Origin: Bryoerythrophyllum caledonicum
Taxonomy: Eukaryota; Streptophyta; Bryopsida; Pottiales; Pottiaceae
Reading direction: 5' to 3'
Assembly (NCBI GenBank): GCA_963971425.1
Contig: OZ020517.1
Location: forward strand, 19,310,904 to 19,374,903
DNA length: 64,000 bases
The notes beneath the pieces were generated by a model, which was given only the letters and a program-made list of their open reading frames with translations, was not told the origin of the DNA and searched no databases. How positions within the stretch are numbered: the stretch's first letter is position 1; each line of letters opens with the position of its first letter. The position numbers were made by a program, and so were the translations under genes. Of the stretch, positions 12,915 to 24,111 are shown piece after piece.

Positions 12915-14461
12915 TTGCCCATGGCATTGCTCACATCTCACCATGGGGGTGTTCCGCTTGTCATGTCCGTTGGTGAGGATGGCATTGTTAATGTTACCGA
13001 GGCATTGCTCAGTATTCGTTTTGGGTTTAGGACTAGAATTGTTCATGTTGAACAGAAGGTATTTGATATTTCAGGAGCTCTAAAACATTCTATCTACTTA
13101 GTGAAAGACCGAGATGAAATAGGGTTTGTGTAAAATCTGTATTGTGGTTCTTTTAAAGTATATGGTGTTACGGATGCTCAAATGTCTGCTCATGCGTCGT
13201 TTGCCGTGATGACTTCTAATTCCAAATCTAGTGATACGGTGTTAATGCCCGGTTTGGGCACATGGTCTAGCCCAACCGTTCAGCTTTTTAATGACACTAA
13301 AGATGAGGATGTTTCTGATGTGAACTTGGGAGAACCATTGTACAACCTTAAGTTACAGGACCCGTTTCATCCCGATGAGTCAATTCAGATCCCTAGTACA
13401 TTACTAATGTCTCCATCACTTTCCTCCGGAAAGCGCCCTGTCCATTCTAAGTAAGAGTGTCCGTAGTATCATTCCGTATGTCCGTAAGACTTGTTCTAGG
13501 AAGGGGTCCCGCTTTGAGTTGGCTAGTGTTGATTTCGATAGTTTAGATATTATATGTGTCAAGTATCTGCCTCCAAAGTACACTGGGGACATGATGTTGA
13601 ACTGCCTCGACTTCGAGAAGGCATCCCAATTCAGTTTGGAGGCGGGCTGGATGGGATGAGTAAACAATACGATGGTCACACATGGTGCAAAACCATGACT
13701 ACAAATATCATGAACAACTTCTGTCTCACATACCGCAAGTCAACATGTACTCGACATCTTCAATGCCCCAACCTCAATTGTGACTATAGATGCAGGACCG
13801 AGGGTCGCACGAATCAAACCAAGTAGAGTGGTCTTGCCATATGGCCGTGTCCGATCTATGGCGTTCTATCACGGAAATCAACCCTATTATGTAAGGTTTG
13901 TCAATCTCCGCCAGTTTGTCTCTCCCTTTGTAATGCCCGTATTTATTATCTAACGTCTACCAATCTTGAACGCACCCAACTTGCCATTCATCTTGGATAT
14001 CACCATCATCTCATCTCGAAAGGGGTTAACCAAACCGCAATGGACGTGATGCATGAGTGCGTTGCCAAGAAAGTCCAATCACATCGAAAGCTACTATTTG
14101 CTTGAGCACCGGAACAAGTGGTAAAGCGCCGCGCATATGAATAATTGTTATGTCTCCAAAATCTATGCCATACTGTATCCATAATGGGGATGTGTTATCA
14201 CTCTTGACACCGGGAAGGAGCCAACCCTATTGCATCACCTTCATGGACCTTCCGGAATGTTCATGCCCTGATTTTTTGAAGATGCAATCGGAGGCGTTGG
14301 GGAAGAAGGGGTAATGGAAATATTGTAAGCATATGTATTACATCTTACGTTACTTATGTAAGATGGACTACAAAGAGGACTTATTCATGCATGCACCAAG
14401 CTACAACTACAACGAAGTTAGGCGCATATTGGAGCTTGCTAATAGTGCGGAGCAAGCATGA
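12915..14461 (+). pseudogene. decayed transposon-type protein with C-terminal SWIM zinc finger
   Basis: The frame from 12915 runs to 13454 and is broken only by a TAA at 13131-13133. Coding then continues in other frames with several stops. A conserved-looking stretch is near 13551-13640 (CVKYLPPKYTGDMMLNCLDF). At 14255-14461 one frame shows C-x-C, a spacer, then C-x-H (CSCPDF followed later by YCKHMYYI), which is the SWIM zinc-finger pattern. A single TAA near 14312 lies inside it. SWIM fingers are common in plant Mutator-like transposases and related proteins. The gene is dead in this copy. Confidence 0.5.
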
Positions 14462-14689
14462 CAAATGCAAGGAAGTCTTATTCTTCATCACTATTTTTAT
14501 TTCTAGACAGCTCGTATTTGATCAAGTTGGATCGGTATTGCATCTTGTGGGTATGGCTACTAGTCACTGTATCAGTGTTTTTCTCATTGCTATTTTTTAT
14601 TCGTTTTTTTTTCCAATACTAGTTTATGTATTTTTTTCTGTTATGCCGCTCACGAGGTGGTATGTTGGCAACTAGCGGCAATTCCGCCA

Positions 14690-14800
14690 AGTGGAGACAA
14701 CATATCACAGCCAGGATTTGAACCCGCAACCATTCCATTTGGAGAAACTAGGTATCTCCCACCATCACCCGATAGTTTAGGGTCATCTCGGACCGTTGAT
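14690..14800 (-). repeat. tRNA-derived SINE-like element with pol III B box
   Basis: On the minus strand GGTTCAAATCC (14724-14714) is a perfect match to the RNA polymerase III B box. About 50 bases upstream, GGTGATGGTGGGAG could serve as a weak A box. The 5' end of the unit recurs at the window start. No 3' tail or target duplication was resolved, so only the promoter-like head is called. Confidence 0.5.
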
Positions 14801-15163
14801 ATATCACTAGAAACATCTTGTCATATTGCTTTGACGAATAAATTATCTTACTCCACATTCGCTACTTCCGCAATTCGTTTTCATTCGAAGTTTTGAGATT
14901 TCAATTCTGTGTTTATGAGGCCCCTATAAATGTTATCTTTCAGAGGAAATAAATTAAAAAAATCATGGTTATATTTCGGGGACAAGAGTGAAGAAAGGGA
15001 AAAAAAACTCTCAAATTATGATTAATGTATCCACGGCTAGAGGATATTTTTTTAATTTAGAAAAATTTCCAACATTTCTGTCAAAATTTATAGTTATACC
15101 ATTAATTTCCTTCAAAATCATTTTAAAAAAATTAAGAAGCTACATTTTTTTCTCGTTTTCAAG

Positions 15164-15211
15164 CTTTTCTCTGCTCACCGCTTGTCATTGATCGCTCATA
15201 AGATAGCGTCA
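15164..15211 (-). repeat. right terminal inverted repeat of the large decayed mobile region
   Basis: The reverse complement begins GCTATCTTATGAGCG and then AAGCGGTGAGCAGAG, matching the left copy at 938-985 with a short gap. The two ends enclose about 14.2 kb. Confidence 0.45.
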
Positions 15212-16190
15212 TTGGATCCTTAATGTCTGTTTAATTCGCTGCCTAAATTAGGTTCCAAGGATTTGTGTGTTTCCAACAAATGCAATGAGAAATGTGCTTT
15301 GGAGGCTAACGGACAAACTGTATTGATATATGTGACAACTAATTGTGATGAAATGTACCCACAATGTAGATGATGTTCTACATGATCGATTACACTTGTA
15401 GATTCTCCAAGGCCTGGTCACGCTTGTAGGCCTTAAAGAGTTAAGATGGTTCATATTCTTGTAAGAGTATATCAACCAAAAACTTGGAGAGAGATGAAGG
15501 TATTAAAAAAAAATGGAGAATGATAGCAATGTAAAAGATGGTTTTTGTAAGAAAATTAAAGTAATCCAAGGATTTTTTAAAAAAATTGTGACAAATTTGG
15601 AGTTTCAGTTAATACTTGTAGTGAATACTTGATGTGTCAAAGTTTTGATTGGTCTCATTCATATGATGGCCATGTACTAAAACCAATTTGGATAAAATAT
15701 GTTGGAGTTTGATAGTTGTAAGTGTTTCATTGAAATTGATGTGAAGTAAAAGCTCTTGTTTGGACACTATTATTGGTGCTTTGAGAATCTCAATGATTTT
15801 TGGTCCTCTCAAGCTGACCTTCATGTTAAAAAAATAAAGATAAGAATTATATTGAAATTTGAGAAGCAAAAATATATAATATGGGTTTGCCCTTGGGAAT
15901 TGTAGCTCTTAGCTTAATTGGGGTTGGGTTGTATGCAAGAATATCAACAGTCACACAAATTTACAAACATTTGTGATAGATGCAAAAATATTTAAAATCA
16001 AGGTCGAAAATTAGCTTGATGCTCACCAAAAATCAAACTTGAAAACATACTCCTTAGAGATAGACACTAGAAATCAAATCTAAAAAGATAAGCACCGGAC
16101 ATGTAACTTGAAAACATACACTTTAGAGATAAATGCCAACTTTGGCCATAGAATACACCCCACGTGCATTTCCACAAAAAAAAAAATCAT
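15212..16190. other. AT-rich non-coding stretch
   Basis: No gene is supported. Weak minus-strand frames near 15250-15870 have no recognisable domain and low-complexity composition. Confidence 0.35.
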
Positions 16191-16235
16191 GTACATCGCA
16201 ACTCACCATAACCTCACAAACTCTTGAAACCAAGG

Positions 16236-16955
16236 TTGGAAATGAGCTTGTATTCAAGAGAGGAAAAATAAACCTGAAAGCAAAGTCTTCAGAGATAGCA
16301 ATAGGACACAACCCTCAAGCACTTCAACAGAAGAAATTCACATATATCACAACTCACCATAACCTCACAGACTCACAACCAAGGCTGGAAAATAGTTATA
16401 GCTTGTATTCTTGAAGAGAGAAGAAATCAAACATACTCTATAGAGATAGCAATAGAACACAATCCACATGCACTTCCACAATAGAAAGTCACAAATATCA
16501 CGTATCACCACAAAGGTTGGAAAGCAATTAGCTTGTATTATTCGTGAAAGAGGTTTCTCAGGACCTGGAGAAGGTGCATTTCTCTGCAAGTACTTGGAAA
16601 TGAGCTTGTATTCAAGAGAGAGGAAATCAAACATGAAAGCAGAGTCTTTAAAGATAGCAGTAGAACACAACCCTCAAGCACTTCAATGAAAGACATTCAC
16701 AAATATCACAATTCACCATAACCTCACAGACTCACAACCAAGGCTGAATTAGCTTGTATTATTGAAGAGAGAAGGATCAAACATGAAAACATACTCTATA
16801 GAGGTAGCTATAGAACACAATCCACATGCACTTCCACAACAGAAATATCACGATTCACCATAAATATTGGAAAGGAAATAGCTTGTGTTATTCATGAGGG
16901 AGGTTTCTCAGCACCTGGAGAAGGTGCATTTCTCTGCTGCAAGTACTTGGGGTCT
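16236..16955. repeat. ~360-bp tandem duplication including the end of the neighbouring gene
   Basis: Words recur 360 bases apart: ACACAACCCTCAAGCACTTC at 16306 and 16666, and ACACAATCCACATGCACTTC at 16458 and 16818. The duplicated unit includes a copy of the last ~45 coding bases of the minus-strand gene that ends at 16892 (GAGGTTTCTCAGGACCTGG at 16549 versus 16909). Confidence 0.7.
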
Positions 16956-18418
16956 TTGTAGCTGCGCAACCTGTAGCGCTCCCTCTGAGCGCCATCCGAG
17001 GGCGTTTGCTCCAGCAGCTGCCCTTCCGGAAACAGAGGTACCCTCGGAACAGGAGGGCCTATGAAGATCCTGAACAAAATGTTGTTTATGATCGTTAGGA
17101 GAATCAACCCTCCACCGATGTAGACTGCGAAGCCTTCTCCGAACACGGGCCATTCCTCTCTCTTCCGCTCCTCTCTCCTCGGCAGCTTCTCCACATTCGC
17201 TGCAAATGGAAAAAACATGTCAAGACAAAAACTCCAGATCATGTGAGGTTTCTCACATTGCCAGAGAAGAAACCGACGTCCATGATCATACACGTATGAA
17301 GAAACGAACATCTCTCCTTCATGAATCAGGAACACTATTCTAAGACACAAAATCTTGAAGAACAACACTTTCTGATCATGTGCTTTTTCACATAAGATTG
17401 ATATACCTACTTCCAAAGAAAGAAGAAAGAGACACTTATGACCATCATACACACTGTTGGAAACAAGTATGTATACCTTAGTATGAACATCAATCAGGAG
17501 AATTTTCAGGAATCAGGAACACTAATCTAAGACAAAATCTCTCGGTGCTTGAAAAACAACAGTTCCTGATCATGTGCTCTTCCACATGAAATTGATATAC
17601 GTACTTCCAAAGAAAGGAGAAAGAGACATTTATGATCATCATACACACTGTTGGAAACAAGTATGTATGAACATCAATCTGGAGATTTTTCAGTGAAGAT
17701 GTTGGTACCAAGGAATCATGGTTTATGAGTTTACCGTTGTCTGATTGTGTTGCATCCGACATTGAATCATCCGAGGACGACAGCGTCCGCAGCTGGTTGT
17801 CTAGCTCATCAAGACCTCGTGAAGCTCTCCCATTGCCCTCTCCGCTTTCTGTCTCAGAATCAGCTCGAGGCCCTCCTTGCACGCTTCTCCGGGTCAGATC
17901 TGAGCCCCTGCAGAGTCGAACGTGTTAGAAATAGCGTCACTTCATCTCTGAGAAAGCGTTCATGTAAGATGAGAAAATGCTCGCAAATGTGTAGAAGATT
18001 TAGGGTTTACATCGTGAAATACAAGGTTACAATGATAGTATTTAAGGTTTCGAATGAAAGCGTAAAGACAAGGTATACATTAAGCGAGAAATGGAACTTG
18101 AACAAGGTTACGAAAACGAGAAAGAGTGTGTGGAAGATTCGACTGAAAGAAAGAAAAAGAGTATTACCTGACACCTCTTCGCCTCAACCCTACCAAACCA
18201 CTCCGGAGCGCAATTGCGCAAGTGCTCAATTGCTGTGGTCCTGACACACAACCAGATTTCAGTGGTTTCAGCAGATTCTGTCACAAATCAGTGGAAAATC
18301 CCATCATCAAGACAGCGTTCTTCAGAAAAAAAAAATCACGTTTCTTACCTCTCAGGGATGGCTGGTGAAGACATAGAGCTCCGGCATTCACACAGTGAGT
18401 AGCCACTAACGTTGTCAT
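16892..18418 (-). CDS. putative plastid-targeted single-pass membrane protein, 4 exons
   Basis: The spliced model has exons 18349-18418, 18168-18240, 17735-17907 and 16892-17199. All junctions are GT-AG, phases agree, and the product is 207 aa. The N terminus (MTTLVATHCVNAGALCLHQP) is rich in Ser, Thr, Ala, Leu and Arg and poor in acids, like a chloroplast transit peptide. A Ser/Asp/Glu-rich linker follows. One hydrophobic segment (VYIGGGLILLTIINNILFRI) comes next, then a basic, Pro-rich tail. I do not recognise the family. Its start codon lies 0.9 kb from that of ATG10, head to head, so the two may share regulatory DNA. Its last exon has been partly duplicated downstream. Confidence 0.7.
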
Positions 18419-19332
18419 CGCAGGAGGTGATCTCTACCACTAAAAAAGAGTTGCAACCGTCGCCACCATGACAAAGCTCAAAAACTGTTCCTCAAGCTTT
18501 GTAACACCCTACTAAAACCTTGAACGCGAGCTCTTCCTGCCCATGTGAACTTTCTGCGTCTCACTCGCCAGGAATGAAGACCAGAAGATTCTCAACCTAA
18601 CCCTTTTATTTATGTCGTCACTCTTCCAACGATCCAAGTTTTCCCTGCCTCACATCTGCGTCAATTCCACCACAACCCAGCTCATCAGATCACTCCCAAA
18701 AACCTCACTACCAACAGCTCTGACAAGAAAGTCTACACAGATAACACACCTCAATAAAAACAAATTTCATACAAGCAATCGGACCCAGATTCAAGGAAGA
18801 GAAGTACATGATGCAAATATATGACATAATACAAAGTGCTTGGAAACTGTTACCTGCAGTGGCGAAGGAGGAGCGGTGATGAACATGGATCAGATAAGAT
18901 TAGCTAATCCTCAGTTAGTGGCTAACCACGCGCCTAATCTTACTTAACCTTAACCTCATGATCAGGGTCACCATAATCACGATACTCTAAGGTTATTGGA
19001 GGTTGGAAGTCTGAAGTCTGAGAGCAAATCTGATCCAACTTTTGCGTGAGTGAGATTTCCTTGAAAGTTTTTAGTATCATTTGATGTCTGTCTTTCCTAA
19101 TCTGCGTCATTTTTGTTTTGAACTGGACGGATGTTTTTGTGGCATGTTTGGTAATTGATCGGAGGTTTCTAGAGGGTATCATACTTTTCTCTCTGTCCAT
19201 TCTTTGAGATACTAGGGTTTGAGCATTGATCAGTAATCAGGATTTTTACACTCTTGCTTGGTTGCGGGATTTTATTGATGAGCTATTGCACCTTGTGGTG
19301 AACATAGGTATCAGATTTCTTCGATTAGGTCT
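18419..19332. promoter_or_regulatory. shared upstream region of two divergent genes
   Basis: This 0.9-kb interval separates the start codons of the plastid-type membrane protein (minus) and ATG10 (plus). No gene-like frame is seen in it. It should hold both 5' leaders and promoters, but I could not assign a TATA box or named motif with confidence. Confidence 0.45.
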
Positions 19333-20777
19333 ATGGCTTCAGGTGCGTGGGATGGCACTCTTTCAGCGGCGGAGTTTCAGAGATCGGCGCTGCATCTCGT
19401 GTCGACATGGGCGCGTGGCTGCCCTGATTCGCCGCAATGGACTTGGCAGATAAGCAAAAAGACCATGCTACCTGATCATGTAAGTATGCAAATAGGGGAT
19501 TGCAGAAAGAATTAGGGTTTGGAGCTTGATTCCGTGAGCTTGTGAGCTTCTCAATTTGTGACGTTTTCTCTGATGGATGCAGGCGTGTGGGTATCTAGTG
19601 CTTCAAGACGTTCGTGTGAGCTCTGAGCCAAAGGTATTGGATCTTTCCATTGGTTCAGTTAGAAGGAGAATCTGGTCATGTTACTTCACATCTTATGTTG
19701 TCTGTGCAGGATGATATGGAAAAGCTTCACGTGTATGATGAAGGTGAAGATGTAGAGGATCAGACCACCATGGTATTATCACCTTCTAAACCGAAGTCCT
19801 TGTTTCGCAGGAGTTGCTGGTTTTGAAGCTGTGAAGGTTGCAATGGTTTAAGTACATGATGTTTGCGTGGTCTTGCAGTATGTTGGAGTTGGTGAGCAAC
19901 ATCTGTACACATACCATGTGGTTTATAATGAATCCTACCGAGTGCCGATGCTCTTTCTTCAGGGTCGTCTGCAAGGTTTGTGTTTGTGCTTGAGTTTCAG
20001 CTTTTGTTTCATCAGTTTCAGTGTTGCGGATTATGTCTTGTAGCTGTGAGCGAAAGGGTAGCTTTAAAGTAGGCGACTCTCAGTTGTGTTCGGTAGTCTA
20101 TGGTGATTATGTGTATTGATGCAGATGGAAGACCTCTTCAATGGGACAGTGTGCTTCGGGACTTACCCGTGGGGTCTCAACATGTCAGCGACCAGAGCCG
20201 GTGGACATTTTTGACACAAGAGGTACCTGGATAGGTTTTCTTTTTTAGCATGAGAGACATGAATACTTCAGTAGTGTTCACGATTTTTCTTAAAGTTATT
20301 TACCCCTTGTAATTGTGGACTCTGCGCTTCTAGGATGTTACTGGAGTCATGTCAAGTCTTAGCAGTCGGGAATTTTTGCAGTATGGCTTAAATTAGATGT
20401 AAATATAACTCTTTATAGAATCTAGCTTTCTGCCGCTGTGGCAGGACCATCCTCTTTTACATCGGCCATGGTTTGCACTGCACCCTTGCGGAACAAGCGA
20501 AATTATGCGTCTAGTCTTCTCAGGCTTCTTGCTTCAAGAGAAACAAGACGGCGTCTTCATATCTGAACGACTCGAGGAGCTGAGTGACGTATCAGAGAAG
20601 CAGGGCACTTGTGAGTCCTCGCTTGGAAGGGACGAAACTACAACTTGTGCTGGAAGCGTCAGTTTGGAAGAGGGAATTGCATCCTGGATCGAGAAGTACG
20701 TCTTGACATGGATGTCCTTTGCTTGCCCTGCAGTGGGCCTGACGATTCCATCACGTCTTTATGTTGGAAAGAAGTGA
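19333..20777 (+). CDS. ATG10: autophagy E2-like conjugating enzyme ATG10
   Basis: The six exons are 19333-19479, 19583-19633, 19710-19772, 19879-19975, 20125-20222 and 20445-20777. All have GT-AG junctions and consistent phases, giving 262 aa. The product has the ATG10 layout: an N-terminal helix and WTW segment, then CGYLVLQDV, the core YHVVYNESYRVPMLF, and HPCGTSEIM with the presumed catalytic cysteine. ATG10 takes activated ATG12 from ATG7 and joins it to ATG5, a step of autophagosome formation in the cytosol. The last exon carries a Ser/Glu-rich insert before a final hydrophobic segment (WIEKYVLTWMSFACPAVGLT), which lies where other ATG10 proteins have their closing helix. The chosen ATG is the first in frame and is preceded by stops. 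Confidence 0.88.
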
Positions 20778-21649
20778 ACAGTGGACTTTTCATGAGGTTG
20801 AATCTGACAAACAGGTTGAATCCGCTTACAAGACGATCATGAGCGTGATCATGAGCGTGGGAGCACCTATATCACCTCATTTACTGGCCATTGGAAGAGT
20901 TCAGTGTTCGTTTTTGGACGGCAAGAAGACCTGAGGGAGTTTAATGATCAATGTTATGAAGATGGAGAATGTGGACGCTCATGGAGGTAAGCTTACCTGC
21001 GATATTTAGGTCTCATTGTCATGGCTTTCAAACGTTTTTAGAAAATGGGCATGTTGTTACTGTAAGTTGAAAGTTGACGCTTATAAATTTTACACTGAAT
21101 AGCTGACTAGTCATGTCTATTTGGGAAGTTTATAACGAGTGGATGTTTTCTTTTGATGTGCGGGAGAGCTTCTGGGTTAGTGACAGATATGTAAAATTAA
21201 ATTCAGCATGAATTTAGTTTCTTCCTTGCCATCCTTAGTAAAAATTAATCTTCTGAAAGGACAGGCTTCGCTGTCTTGTCGTCATCAAGGAGATGCATCA
21301 CGTCCAAATTGCCTGCATTTCCTTCATTTGTTTGCAGGCGAACTTATTGCATTTCAGCCGTTTTGCAGATTCTTGAGCAACCTGCCGCAACAATTCGGAA
21401 GGAGATCCAGTTGCAGTGAAAAAATATCATTGGAGTTTTTTTATTTCACGAAACCCAGTCGAGGTAGAAGACCAACTTACTTTCACGTTCTGCTCAACAC
21501 TCTGGATCTGTTTTTTCATGTGTCATCTCTCAGGAGGTCTACACAAGTATACTGATTTCCTTTCCAGGTCAACAATAAATTAGAGACCTTCATTTTATAC
21601 TACTTTTATTGACATACAACACATGACGATGTTACTTTCTTTGATAAAG
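20778..21649 (+). other. ATG10 downstream region, possibly transcribed
   Basis: A donor-like GGAG/GTAAGC near 20988 and an acceptor-like TTGTTTGCAG ending near 21339 could form an intron in the 3' untranslated region of ATG10. No further domain is seen. This is a guess from splice-like words only. Confidence 0.25.
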
Positions 21650-21817
21650 ATGGCGCTTGACAAACCGAGCTACAGCAACCCTGAATCCGAAATGGAGCAC
21701 CTCCTCACCAACCCTAAAGCCGAGAAAGACCTCCTCACCAACCCAGACGAGAAGGTGCAACCGCCTCACGCATCGCCTGCCAACATTCCCAAGCCACAGC
21801 CCAAGCCTGTAGTGTAG
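21650..21817 (+). CDS. small hypothetical protein, 55 aa
   Basis: An ATG-started frame of 55 residues contains an internal near-repeat (HLLTNPKAEKD then DLLTNPDEK) and a Pro/Lys-rich end. No signal peptide or known family is seen. It sits between ATG10 and the AGP gene on the same strand. It could be a real micro-protein or chance; the internal repeat and even composition are the only arguments for it. Confidence 0.25.
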   Translation: MALDKPSYSNPESEMEHLLTNPKAEKDLLTNPDEKVQPPHASPANIPKPQPKPVV

Positions 21818-22433
21818 ATATGATAATGGATGTAGGTGCATGCTGCTGTATACATTTGGAATATGCAAGAAGAAATTGCCATTACTGTAGTTGGGTGTCC
21901 TGTAATAGAATGTCGACCTCACAAATATCATGGTCTCAACAGTAACCTGCTACGCCCCATTTCACACCTGTGTATGCTGCGTACCTGTTACAGTGATACA
22001 CTCCAATTCATTAGAATTTCCCTAAAATAGTTCCAAGATGGTTCTTAACTGAATAAGAAAAACTCACACACACCATGAACCTGTCAAAGAGAATCCAGAA
22101 ATAGAGCTCACTGACTTCAACCAGATCCAACGTTTATATTCCGCTTTCTCAGCTACAAATCTCAATCATATTATTACTCTCGACAGAAGCCAATCTGAGG
22201 AACGCACACAGACTCGTGCTATTATTATATTGTTTGATTGTTTGAACTTGGCACAAATCAACCCAACAGAACCAAGTGCAAGGAGATAAAAACTCAGGCA
22301 GTGCCTTTTTCGAGATTCATGATGTTTTGTCTCTGCAAATATGGCATCCAGTGAAGCAACTGTTACATGGAGCACTGTTCGTGGACTGAGGGAGTGTATA
22401 GATATGACAGGAACTCTGCTGCCCTCCTCATCT
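21818..22433. other. intergenic stretch
   Basis: No supported gene. A 90-codon minus-strand frame at 22166-22438 has no recognised domain and overlaps the repeats upstream of the AGP gene. Confidence 0.3.
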
Positions 22434-22560
22434 AACACTTGCTTCAGTGATCTTTCTCAGCTGTAGATCGATTTTGCTCCGACGCTTGCTTTAGTGACCT
22501 TTGTTAGCTGTCCTTTGATTTTGCTCCAACACTTGCTTCACTGATCTTGATCGCTCTTAC
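22434..22560 (+). repeat. three imperfect ~53-bp repeats upstream of the AGP gene
   Basis: ACACTTGCTTCAGTGATCTT and its variants, each followed by a GATTTTGCTCC block, recur three times just upstream of the start codon at 22661. They lie in the likely promoter or 5' leader of the AGP gene. Confidence 0.55.
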
Positions 22561-22660
22561 GCACACTGATATTTCTCTGCGTTATTTTGCATACTTTTGC
22601 TGCTCTTTGGGCGCTCTTCAATAGGATTGTTTGTGGATTCCGTTTCTTGGACCAAGATCT

Positions 22661-23700
22661 ATGGCTAACCAAAACATTTTCGTGGGAGTTGCATGTTTCT
22701 GTCTGGTCGCTTTGTTGTTTGCTAGTCAAGCTAGTGCGCAAGTGATGGCTCCCGGGTACGCTCCTGAATTGGCTCCACTGGAAGCTCCCGTGGACTCTCC
22801 CATGTATGCTCCAGAGATGGCTCCAGAGACGGCTCCGATGTATGCTCCCGAGGTGGCTCCAGAGACGGCTCCGACGTATGCTCCCGAGGTAGCTCCAACG
22901 TATGCTCCCGAGGTGGCTCCGACGTATGCTCCCGAGGTGGCTCCGACGTATGCTCCCGAGGTAGCTCCGACGTATGCTCCCGAGGTGGCTCCGACGTATG
23001 CCCCTGAGATGGCACCAGAGATGGCTCCCAGGTACGCTCCTGAAATGGCTCCACTGGGAGCTCCCGTGGACTCTCCCATGTATACTCCAGAGATGGCTCC
23101 AGAGACGGCTCCGATGTATGCTCCCGAGGTGGCTCCGACGTATGCCCCTGAGATGGCACCAGAGATGGCTCCTGCGTATGCTCCAGAAATGGCACCAGGT
23201 ATGATTTCTCTCACAAGATAGTACAATGACAATTGCTAATTCTTACATGGAGTTTCTGTTCATGAAGCTTTTGGAATAGGACCTACAGTATGAAGAAAAT
23301 CTGAGTAGAATAGCGGTAACTTACGCCAGGGCTGACCGCTTTTTGGTTTACTGAAACCACCTTGCTACAGTAGTAGCGGCTCCACCGATTTGAGGTTCCC
23401 GGGTGAAACCGAAGAGAATTGTTGAGACCCGGAACATTCCACTGCGATGTTGTGTAATGCTTGCGAAGTAAAACAGCTCGGGAGAAGCTGACTTTGTGGT
23501 AGCTGATTAGGTTGGAAGTTGTTGTTTTGGCAGCTTACTCTCCTGAGGTGAGTCCCGTGGGAGCCCCGTTGGCTGCTGGGCCGAGCACCGCGATGGCGCC
23601 GGGGCCCAACCAGGCTGCTGTATCCGCCGCCGCACCCACGCCTGTCTCAAGCGTTGCTGCTCTAGTTTTCACAGCTCTACTGGCACTCCACTTCCTGTAA
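22661..23700 (+). CDS. classical arabinogalactan protein, GPI-anchored
   Basis: Exon 1 is 22661-23198 and exon 2 is 23534-23700 (GT-AG, phase 1), giving 234 aa. Residues 1-26 form a signal peptide ending in SQASA. The mature part is almost only Ala, Pro, Glu, Met, Tyr, Thr and Val, in repeats such as YAPEVAPT, which are the Ala-Pro glycomodules on which hydroxyproline-linked arabinogalactan is built. The last exon ends in a Ser/Ala region and a hydrophobic tail (VAALVFTALLALHFL), the pattern of a GPI-anchor signal. The protein should sit on the outer face of the plasma membrane or in the wall. The repeat block is nearly perfect at DNA level, so its copy number probably varies between individuals. 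Confidence 0.88.
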
Positions 23701-24111
23701 AGGAATTATCAGCACTGTACTGAATTTTTCCAGGTGAACGCGCACTTAAGGTGGTGGAAACAAGAGTAGAATAGCACCCGTGTCCCAGGCATGAATATTG
23801 CCCATTGAATTGACGTGAATTTCCCAATAATATTAAGGCAAAGCGACCGTGAGTTTTGACCTTTTTCTCAATATAAATCGCACCACATCCATAACATTGA
23901 CAATGAAAGGACCATGATAAACTTTTCATATGCTGAAATAAGTAACATGGCATTGATCCGTGAGTGGATAAGAGTGACAATCATTGCAACCTCCACAGCA
24001 TAAAAATCAGCGATTGCATGCTGCTGTATACAAATTTGGAATATGCGAAAATGAGTAGGAATTGATGAATTCGCAATGAATTGGTTGTCCTATAATACAA
24101 CCTAGTCGAAC
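23701..24111. other. intergenic stretch between convergent genes
   Basis: It holds the 3' ends of the AGP gene (plus) and of the DUF3082-like gene (minus). No other feature was recognised. Confidence 0.4.

Noticed and set aside
22726..23232. Antisense ORFs of 154-168 codons with Gly-Ala-Ile-Ser-Gly repeats
   Set aside because: They mirror the AGP repeat on the other strand, which has a signal peptide, GPI signal and splice sites.
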